Source: Salinivibrio sp. ES.052 (GTDB lineage: Bacteria > Pseudomonadota > Gammaproteobacteria > Enterobacterales > Vibrionaceae). From it: a stretch of 64,000 bases of DNA. The notes under the pieces are model-generated. The model was not told where the DNA came from and ran no database searches. It worked only from the letters and a program-made list of their open reading frames with translations. Every line of letters begins with the position of its first letter. Position 1 is the stretch's first letter. This document shows positions 1 to 10,163 of this stretch, one piece after another. The translations under genes and the position numbers were made by a program. The stretch lies in contig NZ_FSRI01000002.1 of NCBI RefSeq assembly GCF_900141775.1, forward strand, positions 146,501 to 210,500, in the 5' to 3' direction.

Positions 1-1
1 C

Positions 2-799
2 GAAGGCCGCGCCATTTATTGGGCGTTGCTTCAACACCTATTGCATCGTGTTTCCTACATAGTGACACGCCGTATTGATAACCCTTTAAAGAAAAAGTGG
101 TTATCTCAACTTGCTTACCGCAAAGCCAGTGCGCTGGTCGGCTTGAGCTCGGAAATTATCCATCAACTAGAAAAACGCCATCCCGATGCCAAGTTAGTCA
201 AAATTCCTAGCTCTCCTGTCACGTACCCTGTATCGCAAGATAAAGTTGAGCAAATCAAAGCGCACTTTCGTGGGAAATTTTTGGTCATTCATGCCGCCAA
301 TATGTATGCGCATAAAGGCTTTGATGTCACTATTGAAGCTGCACGCTTACTTGCTGACACATCACCTGACATCCAGTTTTGTTTACTGGGTGATGGCAAA
401 GAGCGCGCGTCACTCGAGGCGCAAGCTCAAGGGCTCACGAATGTGCATTTTATGGGTAAACAAACCAATATGGGAGATTGGTTTTCGGCGGCAGATCTGC
501 TCGTTCACCCGTCCTATACCGAGGGGTTGGGCTCAGTCATTTTAGAAGCAATGGCAGCAGGGCTACCCGTGATAGGCGCTCGAGCCGGCGGGATACCTGA
601 TATCATTGAAGACAGCATCAGCGGCTACTTAATCACACCAGGCGATAGTGCATCTCTCGCCGCGAGGACCCTCAAAATCAGCAAAGATGATGTCATACTT
701 TCCCAAATAAAAGAAAACTCCGCAGCTAGAATAAAACAGTTTGGCATATCTGAGTGCGCTAAAAAATATGAAGTCTTATATAAAAAAGTAAAGAGTTAA
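2..799 (+). CDS. Glycosyltransferase family 4 (GT-B fold), 5' end cut by window
   Basis: The reading frame is open from the first bases of the window, so the N-terminal domain lies outside; a TTG at 26 is not the real start. The visible part is the C-terminal half of a GT-B glycosyltransferase. It has a KIPSSPV-type linker, the nucleotide-sugar-binding beta strands (FLVIHAANMYAHKGFDV, LLGDGKER) and the conserved family-4 motif around LVHPSYTEGLGSVILEAMAAGLPVI, where the second E of the EX7E signature contacts the nucleotide sugar. It probably adds a sugar to lipopolysaccharide core or another surface glycan, given waaA and kdkA just downstream. It ends 4 bp inside the convergent family-2 transferase gene. 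The acceptor and sugar cannot be read from sequence. Confidence 0.85.
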   Translation, partial: EGRAIYWALLQHLLHRVSYIVTRRIDNPLKKKWLSQLAYRKASALVGLSSEIIHQLEKRHPDAKLVKIPSSPVTYPVSQDKVEQIKAHFRGKFLVIHAANMYAHKGFDVTIEAARLLADTSPDIQFCLLGDGKERASLEAQAQGLTNVHFMGKQTNMGDWFSAADLLVHPSYTEGLGSVILEAMAAGLPVIGARAGGIPDIIEDSISGYLITPGDSASLAARTLKISKDDVILSQIKENSAARIKQFGISECAKKYEVLYKKVKS

Positions 800-1647
800 C
801 CTTTCAACTGGTCGAGGCCATTAGAAGCCCAAAACGCTTTTGCTTGAACGGTTCTTTGAAAGATTTCTTTGTTAGTTGACGGCCTCGGTAATTCGTGGTG
901 ATACATGTGTAATAACGCCGCACCAAATTTGATAGCCTTGGTTCGCACGCCCACACCTTTCAGCCTGAATTCTATATCAGTATCTTCACCCACTGCTGGC
1001 GCCTCATAGTTCATATCAAAACCGTTTATTCTTTCTAAATCTTTCTTATATATGGAAAAATTACATCCTATAATCGATCTTGGCTTCGAGGAAAGGCTCG
1101 TTAAACGTTGCAACCAAGGCAGACACAGGCCATTTTTAAGGTGTTTACCCGTATACTCTGTCGTGTTTTTCTCATATCGATTACCTAGATAGTCGACCAG
1201 CATGGAGAGTATATACTTATGACTAAATGTAGACTTATTATTAGCTTTCACCAGTAAATCCGTGTACTTCTTAGACAGCTCAACTCTGCGCCCACAAGCG
1301 ACAACACCCGATTCAGCAGCCTGTAGATGATCTCTGACAAATCTATTTTGAGGAACGCAATCGCCATCAATAAATATTAAGTAGTCGCTTTTGGATGCAA
1401 GTACAGCCTTATTAAGAATTCTATTTTTCCTAAAACCCTTATCTTCATGCCAAACATGTGTAACAGAAAATGGCAGTTGCTCTACTCTTACAGATAACCA
1501 GTCTTTCACTTCTTCTTTCGAACCATCATCGGCTATCACGACATTAAAATCATGATTCCATTGCTCAATCAATGATTGAAAGATCAGTTCCAAAGCGTTT
1601 TTGTTATTGTAAAAAGAAATAATCAAGGTTGCAGATGTCGTTTTCAT
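796..1647 (-). CDS. Glycosyltransferase family 2 (GT-A fold) with galactosyltransferase-type C-terminus
   Basis: A 283-residue cytosolic GT-A enzyme. The N-terminus has the family-2 pattern LIISFYNN, then ADDGS (about residue 40) and the DXD-like metal/nucleotide motif IDGDC near residue 94. The second half (IIGCNFSIYKKDLERINGFD followed by VGEDTDIEFRLK) matches the glycosyltransferase C-terminal domain with the ED acceptor-site motif. It likely transfers a sugar in lipopolysaccharide core or O-chain assembly, consistent with the flanking GT4 and waaA. The start ATG at 1647 has no clear Shine-Dalgarno sequence. Its base composition is visibly AT-richer than waaA, as is common for surface-glycan genes that are exchanged between strains. 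Substrate unknown. Confidence 0.85.
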   Translation of the reverse strand: MKTTSATLIISFYNNKNALELIFQSLIEQWNHDFNVVIADDGSKEEVKDWLSVRVEQLPFSVTHVWHEDKGFRKNRILNKAVLASKSDYLIFIDGDCVPQNRFVRDHLQAAESGVVACGRRVELSKKYTDLLVKANNKSTFSHKYILSMLVDYLGNRYEKNTTEYTGKHLKNGLCLPWLQRLTSLSSKPRSIIGCNFSIYKKDLERINGFDMNYEAPAVGEDTDIEFRLKGVGVRTKAIKFGAALLHMYHHELPRPSTNKEIFQRTVQAKAFWASNGLDQLKG

Positions 1648-1723
1648 AGCAGTCGTTGTTCATAAAATGCTGCGGTAACTGTATCATATCATTCCTATGT
1701 GTGGTCGGTATGAGGGCCTACTT

Positions 1724-2983
1724 GTGCGCTGGATATATACACTATTACTCACGCTTTCCGCCCCTTTTTTGCTTGTCGGACTTTATCGTAAACGGCCTGG
1801 TAAGCCTGCTGTTGGCGAGCGATGGCGTGAGCACTTTGGCGGTACGCCCAACGTAGACGGTCAGCCTATTTGGCTCCATGCGGTGTCGGTGGGAGAAGTA
1901 CTCGCGGCAAAGCCGGTGATCAGCGCACTGCAACAAGCCTATCCAGACGTGCCGATCCTGGTCACCACCACCACCGCCACCGGCGCAGAGCAGGCCAAGC
2001 ATCTTGATGGGATCATACACCGCTATATGCCGGTTGATTTTCCTTTTTCGGTAAAAGGTTTTCTCCGCGCGGTGTCACCACGGGTGTGCGTGATCATGGA
2101 AACTGAGCTTTGGCCAAATACCTTGCATCATGTGGGTCGAGCGGGCATTCCCATTACGGTTATCAACGCCCGGCTTTCTCAAAAAGCTTGCCAACGCTAT
2201 CAGAAAATCGCACCGCTCTTTCAAGCCATGAGTAAACATATCGACTTAATCGTTTGTCAGCATCAAAACGACCAAGCGCGCTTTGCAAGCCTCGGTGTCG
2301 CTGACGACAAGCTTGCGGTGGCTGGCTCGGTGAAATTTGATATTAAAGCCGTGGATCCGGCGTTGGGTGCCACACTTCGCCAAGCGCGCGGTGATCGCCC
2401 TTGCTGGATAGGTGCCAGTACTCACGCGGGAGAAGACACCACCTTGCTCGCCGCTCACAGTGTATTACTGCGCGATTATCCAGACGCGCTACTGATACTG
2501 GTCCCTCGCCACCCTGAACGTTTTGATGATGTTGCCCAGCAAGTGGCTAGCCAAGGCCTCAGTGTGCAGCGACGCACCGAGGGTGAGCCGCTGGCACTCA
2601 GTACTCAAGTTTATCTTGGCGACACCATGGGAGAGATGATGACCTACCTTGCTGGCGCAGATGTGGTAGTGATGGCGGGTAGCTTTCTGGGTACCAAAGT
2701 AGGTGGGCATAACCTGCTTGAACCCGCGGCGTTAGGCAAGCCCCTTTTAACGGGCCCAAGCTATTATAATTTCCAAGTGATCGGCGATGCGCTGATTGAC
2801 GCTGGCGCCCTACAGGTGTGTAACGACAGCCAAGATCTCGCTGCCAAAATCGGCGCCTTTTTCAGTGCCCCATCCCTTGCCGCACAGGCCGGCAACGCTG
2901 GGCTCTCTGTGGTAGAGCAAAACCGCGGCGCGGTCGAGCGCACTTTGCAGGCGATCGCGCCCTGGCTTAATCATCCACGCTAG
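1724..2983 (+). CDS. waaA: 3-deoxy-D-manno-octulosonic acid (Kdo) transferase WaaA/KdtA
   Basis: Inner-membrane enzyme that transfers Kdo from CMP-Kdo to the lipid A precursor, the first step of lipopolysaccharide core assembly. The frame shows the N-terminal membrane anchor (WIYTLLLTLSAPFLLVG), the catalytic SVGEVLAAKP motif, VIMETELWPN, STHAGEDT, LVPRHPERF and the C-terminal GGHNLLEPAALGKP nucleotide-binding motif, in family order. I prefer GTG 1724 (419 residues) because GAGGG lies 7 bp upstream and the product then begins like other WaaA proteins; an in-frame ATG at 1697 would give 428 residues. kdkA follows immediately, convergent, with 4 bp between the stops. The family may add one or two Kdo residues; the adjacent Kdo kinase favours the single-Kdo type. 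Confidence 0.95.
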   Translation: MRWIYTLLLTLSAPFLLVGLYRKRPGKPAVGERWREHFGGTPNVDGQPIWLHAVSVGEVLAAKPVISALQQAYPDVPILVTTTTATGAEQAKHLDGIIHRYMPVDFPFSVKGFLRAVSPRVCVIMETELWPNTLHHVGRAGIPITVINARLSQKACQRYQKIAPLFQAMSKHIDLIVCQHQNDQARFASLGVADDKLAVAGSVKFDIKAVDPALGATLRQARGDRPCWIGASTHAGEDTTLLAAHSVLLRDYPDALLILVPRHPERFDDVAQQVASQGLSVQRRTEGEPLALSTQVYLGDTMGEMMTYLAGADVVVMAGSFLGTKVGGHNLLEPAALGKPLLTGPSYYNFQVIGDALIDAGALQVCNDSQDLAAKIGAFFSAPSLAAQAGNAGLSVVEQNRGAVERTLQAIAPWLNHPR

Positions 2984-2987
2984 TGCG

Positions 2988-3704
2988 CTACTTACGGATA
3001 TGATTGTAGCCTTTTAATACGGCAGCCCAATCTTCGGGTTGCCAACGGATCTGACGCTTCTCTTTTTCTTTTTTAAACGAGCGGTGGAGGCGGGCAAGGT
3101 TATCCTCTTTCCACTGCTCTCCATCACGCTGCTGGCACTTATCGAAGTCAATCAACCACAGCTTTCCTTTTCTATCACGCAGGATGTTGTGGATATTCAG
3201 ATCGGTATGACACACGCCGGCGTCGTGTAGGCGGCGAACCAGCCGACCAATGGCACGGTAATCATGGGTAAGTAAGCTATTCTCACTCAAGACAGCAACT
3301 AGATCACGCGCGCCTGGAATTTTCTCCACTAAGATATCGGCACGGTAGGTGCGGCCATTTTTTATCGCGCGCGCGGCGACAGGGCGAGGAACAGGCAGCT
3401 TTTTCTCGCGCAGATAAGCCAGTAAGTTGAGCTCCGCACCACAACGGGTCGCCTCCCATCCTTGAAACCAGTACTGATCTTTAACGAATTTACCAAACAA
3501 ACCACCGCGATAGTAATGACGTAACGCCATCTCCATTTTCGGTCCTCGGATAAAAAACGTGGTACCGCGCCCTTTGGCTGAGCCAGTGACCGCCGCTTGC
3601 TGGTGCCAAAAATGAATATCAAAATACTGACGAGGATCGCCTTCCACCAAGGCAGAGTCATACCAAATACATTCGTTCTCGCGTTGCTCGACTTCTATAC
3701 TCAC
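2988..3704 (-). CDS. kdkA: Kdo kinase KdkA
   Basis: Phosphorylates Kdo on lipid A at the 4 position, as in Haemophilus and Vibrio, which carry one phosphorylated Kdo. The protein has a lipopolysaccharide-kinase fold: GSAKGRGTTFFI and the LRHYYRGGLFGK motif in the N-lobe, VEKIPGARDL as hinge, the catalytic loop HTDLNIHNIL and the metal-binding LIDFDKC. I chose GTG 3704 (238 residues) because AGGA sits 7 bp upstream and the length fits the family (about 235-241); an upstream in-frame start at 3740 would add 12 residues with no ribosome site. It is convergent with waaA and divergent from coaD. Confident in function. Confidence 0.92.
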   Translation of the reverse strand: MSIEVEQRENECIWYDSALVEGDPRQYFDIHFWHQQAAVTGSAKGRGTTFFIRGPKMEMALRHYYRGGLFGKFVKDQYWFQGWEATRCGAELNLLAYLREKKLPVPRPVAARAIKNGRTYRADILVEKIPGARDLVAVLSENSLLTHDYRAIGRLVRRLHDAGVCHTDLNIHNILRDRKGKLWLIDFDKCQQRDGEQWKEDNLARLHRSFKKEKEKRQIRWQPEDWAAVLKGYNHIRK

Positions 3705-3727
3705 GATTTTTCCTGTTTGCACACTGA

Positions 3728-5173
<1,446 letters not shown>

Positions 5174-5191
5174 AGGGATGGCTCTGGGTTC

Positions 5192-5671
5192 TCACGATTT
5201 CGATAACGGGAAAAGATACCGACTATCAACAGAAACTGCTAGCCATTGGCCTTGCTCATTTTGCATTAACCAAAACTGGGGTTGCTGATAATAGGTAATG
5301 CGGATCGGCTCTTTCTCTGGGCCAAAGGTCAACTCAAGCGTACGCGGAGCCGTTAATTGGAGGCGCAATGACTGTAAGGTGGTTTCATCCACTTGTGTCC
5401 CCGTTAATCCAAGCCAGCGCTGAGCCAGCTCCGTCGGACTAATCACGAGAGCCTTGTCGGTTTGCCAACCATCCAGAGTGCGGGTCAAGGTTAAATGCGC
5501 AAAACGTAGTGACAGGACCTCACTACGCGATTCCACCAGCGCGATCACCCCCTCAGGCATAGCATGGGATTGACGCTGATGACGTAAATAATCGGGTAAC
5601 AGCATTAAGCCAAAAAAAACCACCACTGAAAAAATCAGGATGTTGTTCCATGTCTGCCGTTTTAGCTTCAT
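5192..5671 (-). CDS. Hypothetical protein with one N-terminal membrane anchor
   Basis: Not recognised as a named family. The 159-residue product starts MKLKRQTW, followed by a hydrophobic segment (ILIFSVVVFFGLMLL, about residues 11-25), so it is probably a type II inner-membrane protein with the rest in the periplasm. The soluble part is beta-rich with alternating hydrophobic residues (LSLRFAHLTLTRTLDGW, PIRITYYQQPQFWLM). It reads in the same direction as mutM and ends 18 bp before the mutM start, so the two may be co-transcribed. Base composition matches its neighbours. No catalytic motif is visible; function unknown. Confidence 0.75.
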   Translation of the reverse strand: MKLKRQTWNNILIFSVVVFFGLMLLPDYLRHQRQSHAMPEGVIALVESRSEVLSLRFAHLTLTRTLDGWQTDKALVISPTELAQRWLGLTGTQVDETTLQSLRLQLTAPRTLELTFGPEKEPIRITYYQQPQFWLMQNEQGQWLAVSVDSRYLFPLSKS

Positions 5672-5744
5672 GCTTATCCACCCACCGATAATGCCATGCT
5701 TACCTTTCGCAGTATAACCGCAAACGCTGGCAGATTTTAGTTAT

Positions 5745-5775
5745 AAAAAAACCCAGCCGAGGCTGGGTCTTTTTC
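5745..5775 (-). terminator. Rho-independent terminator after rpmB-rpmG
   Basis: A perfect 8-bp stem (ACCCAGCC / GGCTGGGT, 5751-5769) with a short loop is followed on the minus strand by a run of seven T, about 15 bp after the rpmG stop. A T-run on the other side as well makes it potentially bidirectional. Confidence 0.88.
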
Positions 5776-5790
5776 AAAGCATCCATCAAA

Positions 5791-5961
5791 TTACTTGATT
5801 TTAGCTTCTTTATACATAACGTGCTTACGAACTACAGGATCAAATTTCTTGATCTCGAATTTACTCGGCATGTTACGTTTGTTCTTATCTGTAGTGTAGA
5901 AGTGACCAGTACCCGCTGAGGATACTAGACGAATCTTCTCACGAACGCCGCTTTTAGCCAT
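5791..5961 (-). CDS. rpmG: 50S ribosomal protein L33
   Basis: Encodes 56 residues starting [19 protein letters not shown] and ending in VMYKEAKIK, nearly the same as enterobacterial L33. It is a small component of the large ribosomal subunit near the E site. The zinc-binding Cys pairs of the C+ form of L33 are absent, so this is the zinc-independent form. It lies 13 bp downstream of rpmB in the conserved rpmB-rpmG operon and is followed by a strong terminator. Confidence 0.97.
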   Translation of the reverse strand: MAKSGVREKIRLVSSAGTGHFYTTDKNKRNMPSKFEIKKFDPVVRKHVMYKEAKIK

Positions 5962-5974
5962 TCTCTAATTCCTC

Positions 5975-6211
5975 TTATACTTTCTCACCGCGGGCACGCA
6001 TATCTGTCAGTACAGATTCGATGCCTTTTTTATCGATGATGCGCATACCCTTAGTGGACAGGCGCAGTTTAACGAAGCGTTTTTCGCCTTCTACCCAGAA
6101 ACGATGAGTTTGCAGGTTCGGCAGAAAACGACGCTTGGTGGCGTTCTTAGCGTGAGAGCGGTTGTTACCAACTACAGGACGCTTGCCAGTTACTTGGCAT
6201 ACTCGTGACAT
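5975..6211 (-). CDS. rpmB: 50S ribosomal protein L28
   Basis: A 78-residue protein, [17 protein letters not shown]...RARGEKV, typical of L28 in gammaproteobacteria; it is required for assembly of the large subunit. Start ATG 6211 has GGAGAG just upstream; the open frame continues further upstream but the conserved [10 protein letters not shown] start and ribosome site settle the choice. It is first gene of rpmB-rpmG. The CxxC pairs of zinc-binding L28 variants are not present. Confidence 0.97.
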   Translation of the reverse strand: MSRVCQVTGKRPVVGNNRSHAKNATKRRFLPNLQTHRFWVEGEKRFVKLRLSTKGMRIIDKKGIESVLTDMRARGEKV

Positions 6212-6396
6212 GAAAGTCTCTCCAAAATCGTTTCGGCTCGATATCAACCTTGTCCGCCAGTCCTGCAACGTTAAGGTCAGGTCGAAGGTCAAGGCTATCA
6301 AAGGTGGCGCATTATACTAACAGAATTCAGATTGCTCAAGTCCCGAGCAGATCCTTTTATACGCTTTTTGATCGTTTTTTTCGCCAAAGGCGATCT

Positions 6397-7080
6397 TTAG
6401 GGGGATAACAACCAACCTCTTTCGGCGAACGATACCACATCTCCATCCCCAACCACCAGATGATCTAGCACGCGAACATCCACTAATGACAAGGCATTGG
6501 CGATTTTATCGGTAATGTGTCGGTCCGCTTGACTCGGCTCAGCAACCCCAGAAGGATGATTATGGGCCAAAATTAACGCCGCCGCATGCAGCTCCAACGC
6601 GCGACGAACAATTTCTCTCGGATAAACACTCGCCGCATTATGGGTTCCTTCAAATAATTGCTCATCCGCGATCACCCGATGCTGGTTATCAAGGAATAAT
6701 ACATAGAAGGCTTCACGCGGTCGGTCGCGAAGTAACGTAGAGAGGTAACGCCGAGTGTGATCGGGGCTGGTTAGGGCATCGGTTTTACTCAAAGTCTCTT
6801 TTAAATAGCGCCGACTGAGCTCAAGCACGGCTTGAAGCTGCGCATATTTCGCACTGCCTAACCCCTTCCGCTGGCAGAAGACGGATTGCTCGGCCCCCAT
6901 CAACGCTCGCAACGAACCAAAATCATTGAGTAAGTGGTCAGCCAATGCGACGGCACTCATTCCCGTCACGCCCGTGCGTAAAAATATCGCTAACAGCTCA
7001 GCATCGGACAAGCTGTCTGCGCCACGCGCCAATAAGCGTTCTCTTGGGCGGCAGTCTAAGGGCAAGGTTTTTAAGCTCAT
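6397..7080 (-). CDS. radC: RadC/YicR family JAB-domain protein
   Basis: A 227-residue UPF0758 protein. The N-terminal part has a helix-hairpin-helix-like segment ([23 protein letters not shown]); the C-terminal half is a JAB1/MPN metalloprotease-like domain with the JAMM-type zinc site [14 protein letters not shown]. Historically tied to radiation sensitivity, but the original radC mutation in E. coli proved to be in recG, so the cellular role is not settled. ATG 7080 has AGAGGA upstream. It sits upstream of rpmB in the same direction and divergent from coaBC, the standard enteric/Vibrio arrangement. Confidence 0.94.
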   Translation of the reverse strand: MSLKTLPLDCRPRERLLARGADSLSDAELLAIFLRTGVTGMSAVALADHLLNDFGSLRALMGAEQSVFCQRKGLGSAKYAQLQAVLELSRRYLKETLSKTDALTSPDHTRRYLSTLLRDRPREAFYVLFLDNQHRVIADEQLFEGTHNAASVYPREIVRRALELHAAALILAHNHPSGVAEPSQADRHITDKIANALSLVDVRVLDHLVVGDGDVVSFAERGWLLSP

Positions 7081-7325
7081 TATTATTCCTCTTCAACGTT
7101 GCCGCCAGTTAAAGTAAGCGTCTACCATGCCGCAATCTCTTTTCCTTTTAACTGCGGCGCGCTCGTGGTTTTATCATGTGCCACCGTCAACGCTTTCAGC
7201 CACGCGCTAGCCATATCACATGCAACGCACGTCACACCCCATGCGGATTCATGCGCTCAAACAAGCTTTTTGCGCTAAGGATTATGGTATGGTTTCGTCA
7301 TTGTCGTTCAAACACACAGAGCATT

Positions 7326-8576
7326 ATGGCCAATAGTTCACAGCAGCCAGCCCAGACGCTGGCCGGTAAACGTATTCTGCTTGGCATGGGTGGCGGGATT
7401 GCCGCGTATAAGTGTGCCGATCTCACCCGCCGCCTCATCGAGCGTGGGGCCACCGTCAAGGTGGTGATGACCCATGCCGCAAAAGAGTTTATTACACCAT
7501 TGACCATGCAAGCCGTTTCTGGGCATCCCGTGTCTGATAGCTTGCTCGACCCGGCTGCCGAAGCCTCAATGGGACACATTGAACTGGCTAAATGGGCGGA
7601 TCTCGTGCTGATTGCCCCGGCAACTGCCGATTTGATGGCCCGGATCCACGCTGGCATGGGCAATGATTTGCTCACCACCGTATGCTTGGCCACCGATGCG
7701 CCTCTGGCGATTGCGCCAGCGATGAACCAGCAAATGTACCGCGCCCAAGCCACCCAGGCGAACTTAAGCGGGCTGCGGGCTCGTGGCTGCCTGATATGGG
7801 GGCCCGATAATGGTGCGCAAGCCTGTGGCGATGTCGGCCCAGGGCGCATGCTCGAGCCTCTGGCCTTAGTGGCCGAGTGTGAGCACTGGGCAGGTCCCAA
7901 ACCGCTTTCTGGCAAACGAGTGATGATTACCGCCGGCCCCACCCGAGAAGCGCTGGACCCTGTTCGTTATCTGTCTAATCATAGCTCTGGGAAAATGGGC
8001 TATGCCCTCGCCGAGGCAGCCGTAAGTTTAGGGGCCGACGTGACCTTAGTCTCTGGCCCAGTCGCGCTGTCAGCGCCGGCAGGTATCACGCGTATTGATG
8101 TCACCAGCGCCCAACAAATGCATGATGCGGTGCATGAAAGCATCACCGACCAGGATATTTTTATCGGCTGTGCCGCGGTCGCGGACTACCGTCCACAGAC
8201 CATGGCCGAGCAGAAGATGAAAAAGCAGGCTGATAAAGACATGATGACCGTCACCATGGTGAAGAATCCCGACGTTATCGCCTCGGTAGCGTGTCTCACC
8301 CAGCATCGTCCGTTCACTGTCGGCTTTGCTGCCGAAACCCAGGATGTCGCAGCCTACGCGCGCGATAAACTGGCGCGCAAAAAACTGGATATGATTTGTG
8401 CTAACGATGTGTCTCAATCCGATCAAGGCTTTAACAGCGATCGCAATGCCTTGCATCTGTTTTGGCCTGGGGGAGACAAGGCCCTGCCTGTCGCGGAAAA
8501 GCGCACATTAGCCCACGAGGTGATGACGCACATACATGCACGCTATTTACAGCAAACCATCCAGGATGAGCATTGA
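7326..8576 (+). CDS. coaBC: Bifunctional phosphopantothenoylcysteine decarboxylase / phosphopantothenate-cysteine ligase CoaBC (Dfp)
   Basis: Catalyses the second and third steps of CoA synthesis: joining cysteine to phosphopantothenate with CTP, then FMN-dependent decarboxylation. The N-terminal flavoprotein domain shows GGGIAAYK, the active-site His in [18 protein letters not shown] and the catalytic Cys in QACGDVG. The C-terminal synthetase domain has [33 protein letters not shown], the KMKKQ lysine region and [10 protein letters not shown]. Start ATG 7326 gives 416 residues beginning MANSSQQ, close to the usual 400-410; the open frame upstream lacks homology. In most relatives dut follows; here a terminator and then slmA follow. 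Confidence 0.97.
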   Translation: MANSSQQPAQTLAGKRILLGMGGGIAAYKCADLTRRLIERGATVKVVMTHAAKEFITPLTMQAVSGHPVSDSLLDPAAEASMGHIELAKWADLVLIAPATADLMARIHAGMGNDLLTTVCLATDAPLAIAPAMNQQMYRAQATQANLSGLRARGCLIWGPDNGAQACGDVGPGRMLEPLALVAECEHWAGPKPLSGKRVMITAGPTREALDPVRYLSNHSSGKMGYALAEAAVSLGADVTLVSGPVALSAPAGITRIDVTSAQQMHDAVHESITDQDIFIGCAAVADYRPQTMAEQKMKKQADKDMMTVTMVKNPDVIASVACLTQHRPFTVGFAAETQDVAAYARDKLARKKLDMICANDVSQSDQGFNSDRNALHLFWPGGDKALPVAEKRTLAHEVMTHIHARYLQQTIQDEH

Positions 8577-8620
8577 CGCGGGTGAGAGGGGCAACCTACT
8601 TATCGCCAAAATACAAGTTC

Positions 8621-8648
8621 AAAAGCGTGCGCCATGGCCACGCTTTTT
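8621..8648 (+). terminator. Rho-independent terminator after coaBC
   Basis: AAAAGCGTG pairs with CACGCTTTT around a 9-nt loop and is followed by a T-run, about 45 bp after the coaBC stop. It separates coaBC from slmA, where dut would normally be. Confidence 0.82.
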
Positions 8649-8772
8649 GCTTTTAATACAGAGACCTCGTCGCTAAGATAGCCATAAAGACTGACACTCG
8701 GCGGCACCTCTCCATGATGCCTCTTTTAAACGTCGCCAGAGTGATAGATAAAAAGACAAAGGAATCGCATCC

Positions 8773-9363
8773 ATGGCAGCCCCAAAAAAAAGTAATCGCC
8801 GCGAAGAGATCCTCCAAGCATTAGCGCAAATGCTGGAGTCAACCCAAGGGAGCCAACGCATCACCACCGCCAAGCTTGCCGAGCAAGTGGGTGTATCAGA
8901 GGCCGCGCTTTACCGTCACTTTCCCAGCAAAGCACGCATGTTCGAGGGTTTGATCGAGTTTATCGAAGATTCACTGTTATCCCGTATCAACCTGATCATT
9001 GAAGAAGAAAAAGACACCTTGGTCCGCCTCAAGTTGATTCTGCAATTACTGCTGGTGTTTGGTGAGCGTAATCCGGGGCTAACACGCATCATGACAGGTC
9101 ATGCATTGATGTTTGAGCAAGATAGATTGCAAGCGCGTATCAACCAGCTGTTTGAACGCGTCGAGGCACAGCTTAAGCAAGTACTGCGCGAGCGTCGTTT
9201 ACGTGAAGGAAAGGGGTTTCCATTGGATGAGGCGGTGCTTGCCAGTCAATTGATTAGCCAAGTGGAAGGCGGCTTTTGTCGCTACGTACGCTCGTCATTT
9301 AAACAGCTACCGACCGCCAATTTCGAGCAATACTGGCAACTGCTCACCAATCAACTGCAGTAA
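8773..9363 (+). CDS. slmA: Nucleoid occlusion factor SlmA
   Basis: TetR-family DNA-binding protein that binds SBS sites across the chromosome and blocks FtsZ ring formation over the nucleoid. The 196 residues match E. coli SlmA closely: [16 protein letters not shown], the helix-turn-helix [28 protein letters not shown], then [37 protein letters not shown] 8773 has AAGGA eight bases upstream. It is convergent with pyrE and has its own leader because a terminator follows coaBC. Confident. Confidence 0.97.
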   Translation: MAAPKKSNRREEILQALAQMLESTQGSQRITTAKLAEQVGVSEAALYRHFPSKARMFEGLIEFIEDSLLSRINLIIEEEKDTLVRLKLILQLLLVFGERNPGLTRIMTGHALMFEQDRLQARINQLFERVEAQLKQVLRERRLREGKGFPLDEAVLASQLISQVEGGFCRYVRSSFKQLPTANFEQYWQLLTNQLQ

Positions 9364-9383
9364 ATAGCAGTGCAACGAGCGTA

Positions 9384-9417
9384 GTGCAGCTGGCGCACTC
9401 AAGCCAGCCAGCTGCAC
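9384..9417. other. Hairpin between convergent slmA and pyrE
   Basis: An 11-bp perfect inverted repeat (GTGCAGCTGGC / GCCAGCTGCAC) with a 12-nt loop fills the short gap between the two convergent stops. There is no T-run on either side, so it may stabilise 3' ends or stop both transcripts without a classic U-tract. Confidence 0.6.
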
Positions 9418-9426
9418 ACGTGTGAC

Positions 9427-10068
9427 TTAAATCCCGTAGCTCGCCTGGTACGCTTTCACCGCCGCTAGATGAGCCGGATCCGCTTGGCTTTGCTCCAAAT
9501 AGGCGACCAAGTCCGACAAGCTGATAATGGAAACCACCTGGCAACCGAAGTCACGCTCCACTTCTTGAATCGCCGACAACTCTCCTTGGCCACGCTCTTG
9601 GCGGTCAATCGCCACCAACACCCCAGCAAGCTGCGCCCCTTGCGCCTGAATCAGTGTCATTGACTCACGAATAGCGGTACCTGCAGTGATCACATCATCC
9701 ACCAACATCACACGGCCACTCAGCGCGCTGCCTACCAAGTTACCGCCCTCACCATGGTCTTTGGCTTCTTTACGGTTGAAGCAATAAGGCGTATCCACAT
9801 TATGGTGCGCAGCAAGCGCTACCGCGGTGGTCGTTGCAATCGGGATCCCTTTGTACGCAGGACCAAACAACACATCGTAATCAATCCCTGCATCCATCAA
9901 CGCGGCCGCATAAAATTCACCCAGTTTTGCCAAGTCTCGCCCAGTGTTAAACAAGCCGGCATTAAAAAAGTACGGACTTTTCCGCCCTGATTTAAGGGTA
10001 AACTCGCCAAACTTTAACACCTCACGCTCTAGGGCAAACTCAATAAACTGGCGCTGATAGGCTTTCAT
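9427..10068 (-). CDS. pyrE: Orotate phosphoribosyltransferase
   Basis: Cytosolic enzyme of de novo pyrimidine synthesis: orotate plus PRPP gives OMP. The 213-residue protein starts [13 protein letters not shown] exactly like the enteric enzyme, with [14 protein letters not shown], the flexible-loop [13 protein letters not shown] and the PRPP-binding motif [16 protein letters not shown] 10068 has GAGAGGAAC upstream; the frame extends further but the conserved start decides. It follows rph with a terminator-like attenuator in the gap, the arrangement that in E. coli ties pyrE expression to UTP level. Confidence 0.97.
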   Translation of the reverse strand: MKAYQRQFIEFALEREVLKFGEFTLKSGRKSPYFFNAGLFNTGRDLAKLGEFYAAALMDAGIDYDVLFGPAYKGIPIATTTAVALAAHHNVDTPYCFNRKEAKDHGEGGNLVGSALSGRVMLVDDVITAGTAIRESMTLIQAQGAQLAGVLVAIDRQERGQGELSAIQEVERDFGCQVVSIISLSDLVAYLEQSQADPAHLAAVKAYQASYGI

Positions 10069-10126
10069 TCGTTCCTCTCTTGGTTGTCTTGGTGACACGC
10101 CACATGTCACCCGGGGTCGGATAGAT

Positions 10127-10156
10127 AAAAAAATAGCCCCCGATGTGGGAGCTATT
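10127..10156 (-). promoter_or_regulatory. pyrE attenuator between rph and pyrE
   Basis: On the minus strand AATAGCTCCC pairs with GGGGGCTATT (one G-U pair) and is followed by seven T. The stem begins only about 8 nt after the rph stop codon (10164-10166), so a ribosome finishing rph would cover it. This is the geometry of the UTP-sensing coupled-translation attenuator known for E. coli pyrE; regulation here is inferred from that. Confidence 0.85.
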
Positions 10157-10163
10157 CAATCTG

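Noticed and set aside
26-28. TTG at 26 as the real start of the first glycosyltransferase
   Set aside because: The frame is open to the left edge and the protein lacks its N-terminal domain, so the gene begins outside the window.
6370-6396. Hairpin TCGCC/GGCGA after radC as a terminator
   Set aside because: The stem is only about 5-6 bp and is followed by A rather than T on the minus strand.
7298-7942. A 214-codon open frame antisense to coaBC
   Set aside because: coaBC is certain from motifs; the antisense product is low-complexity Ala/Arg/Ser and starts inside the coaBC leader.
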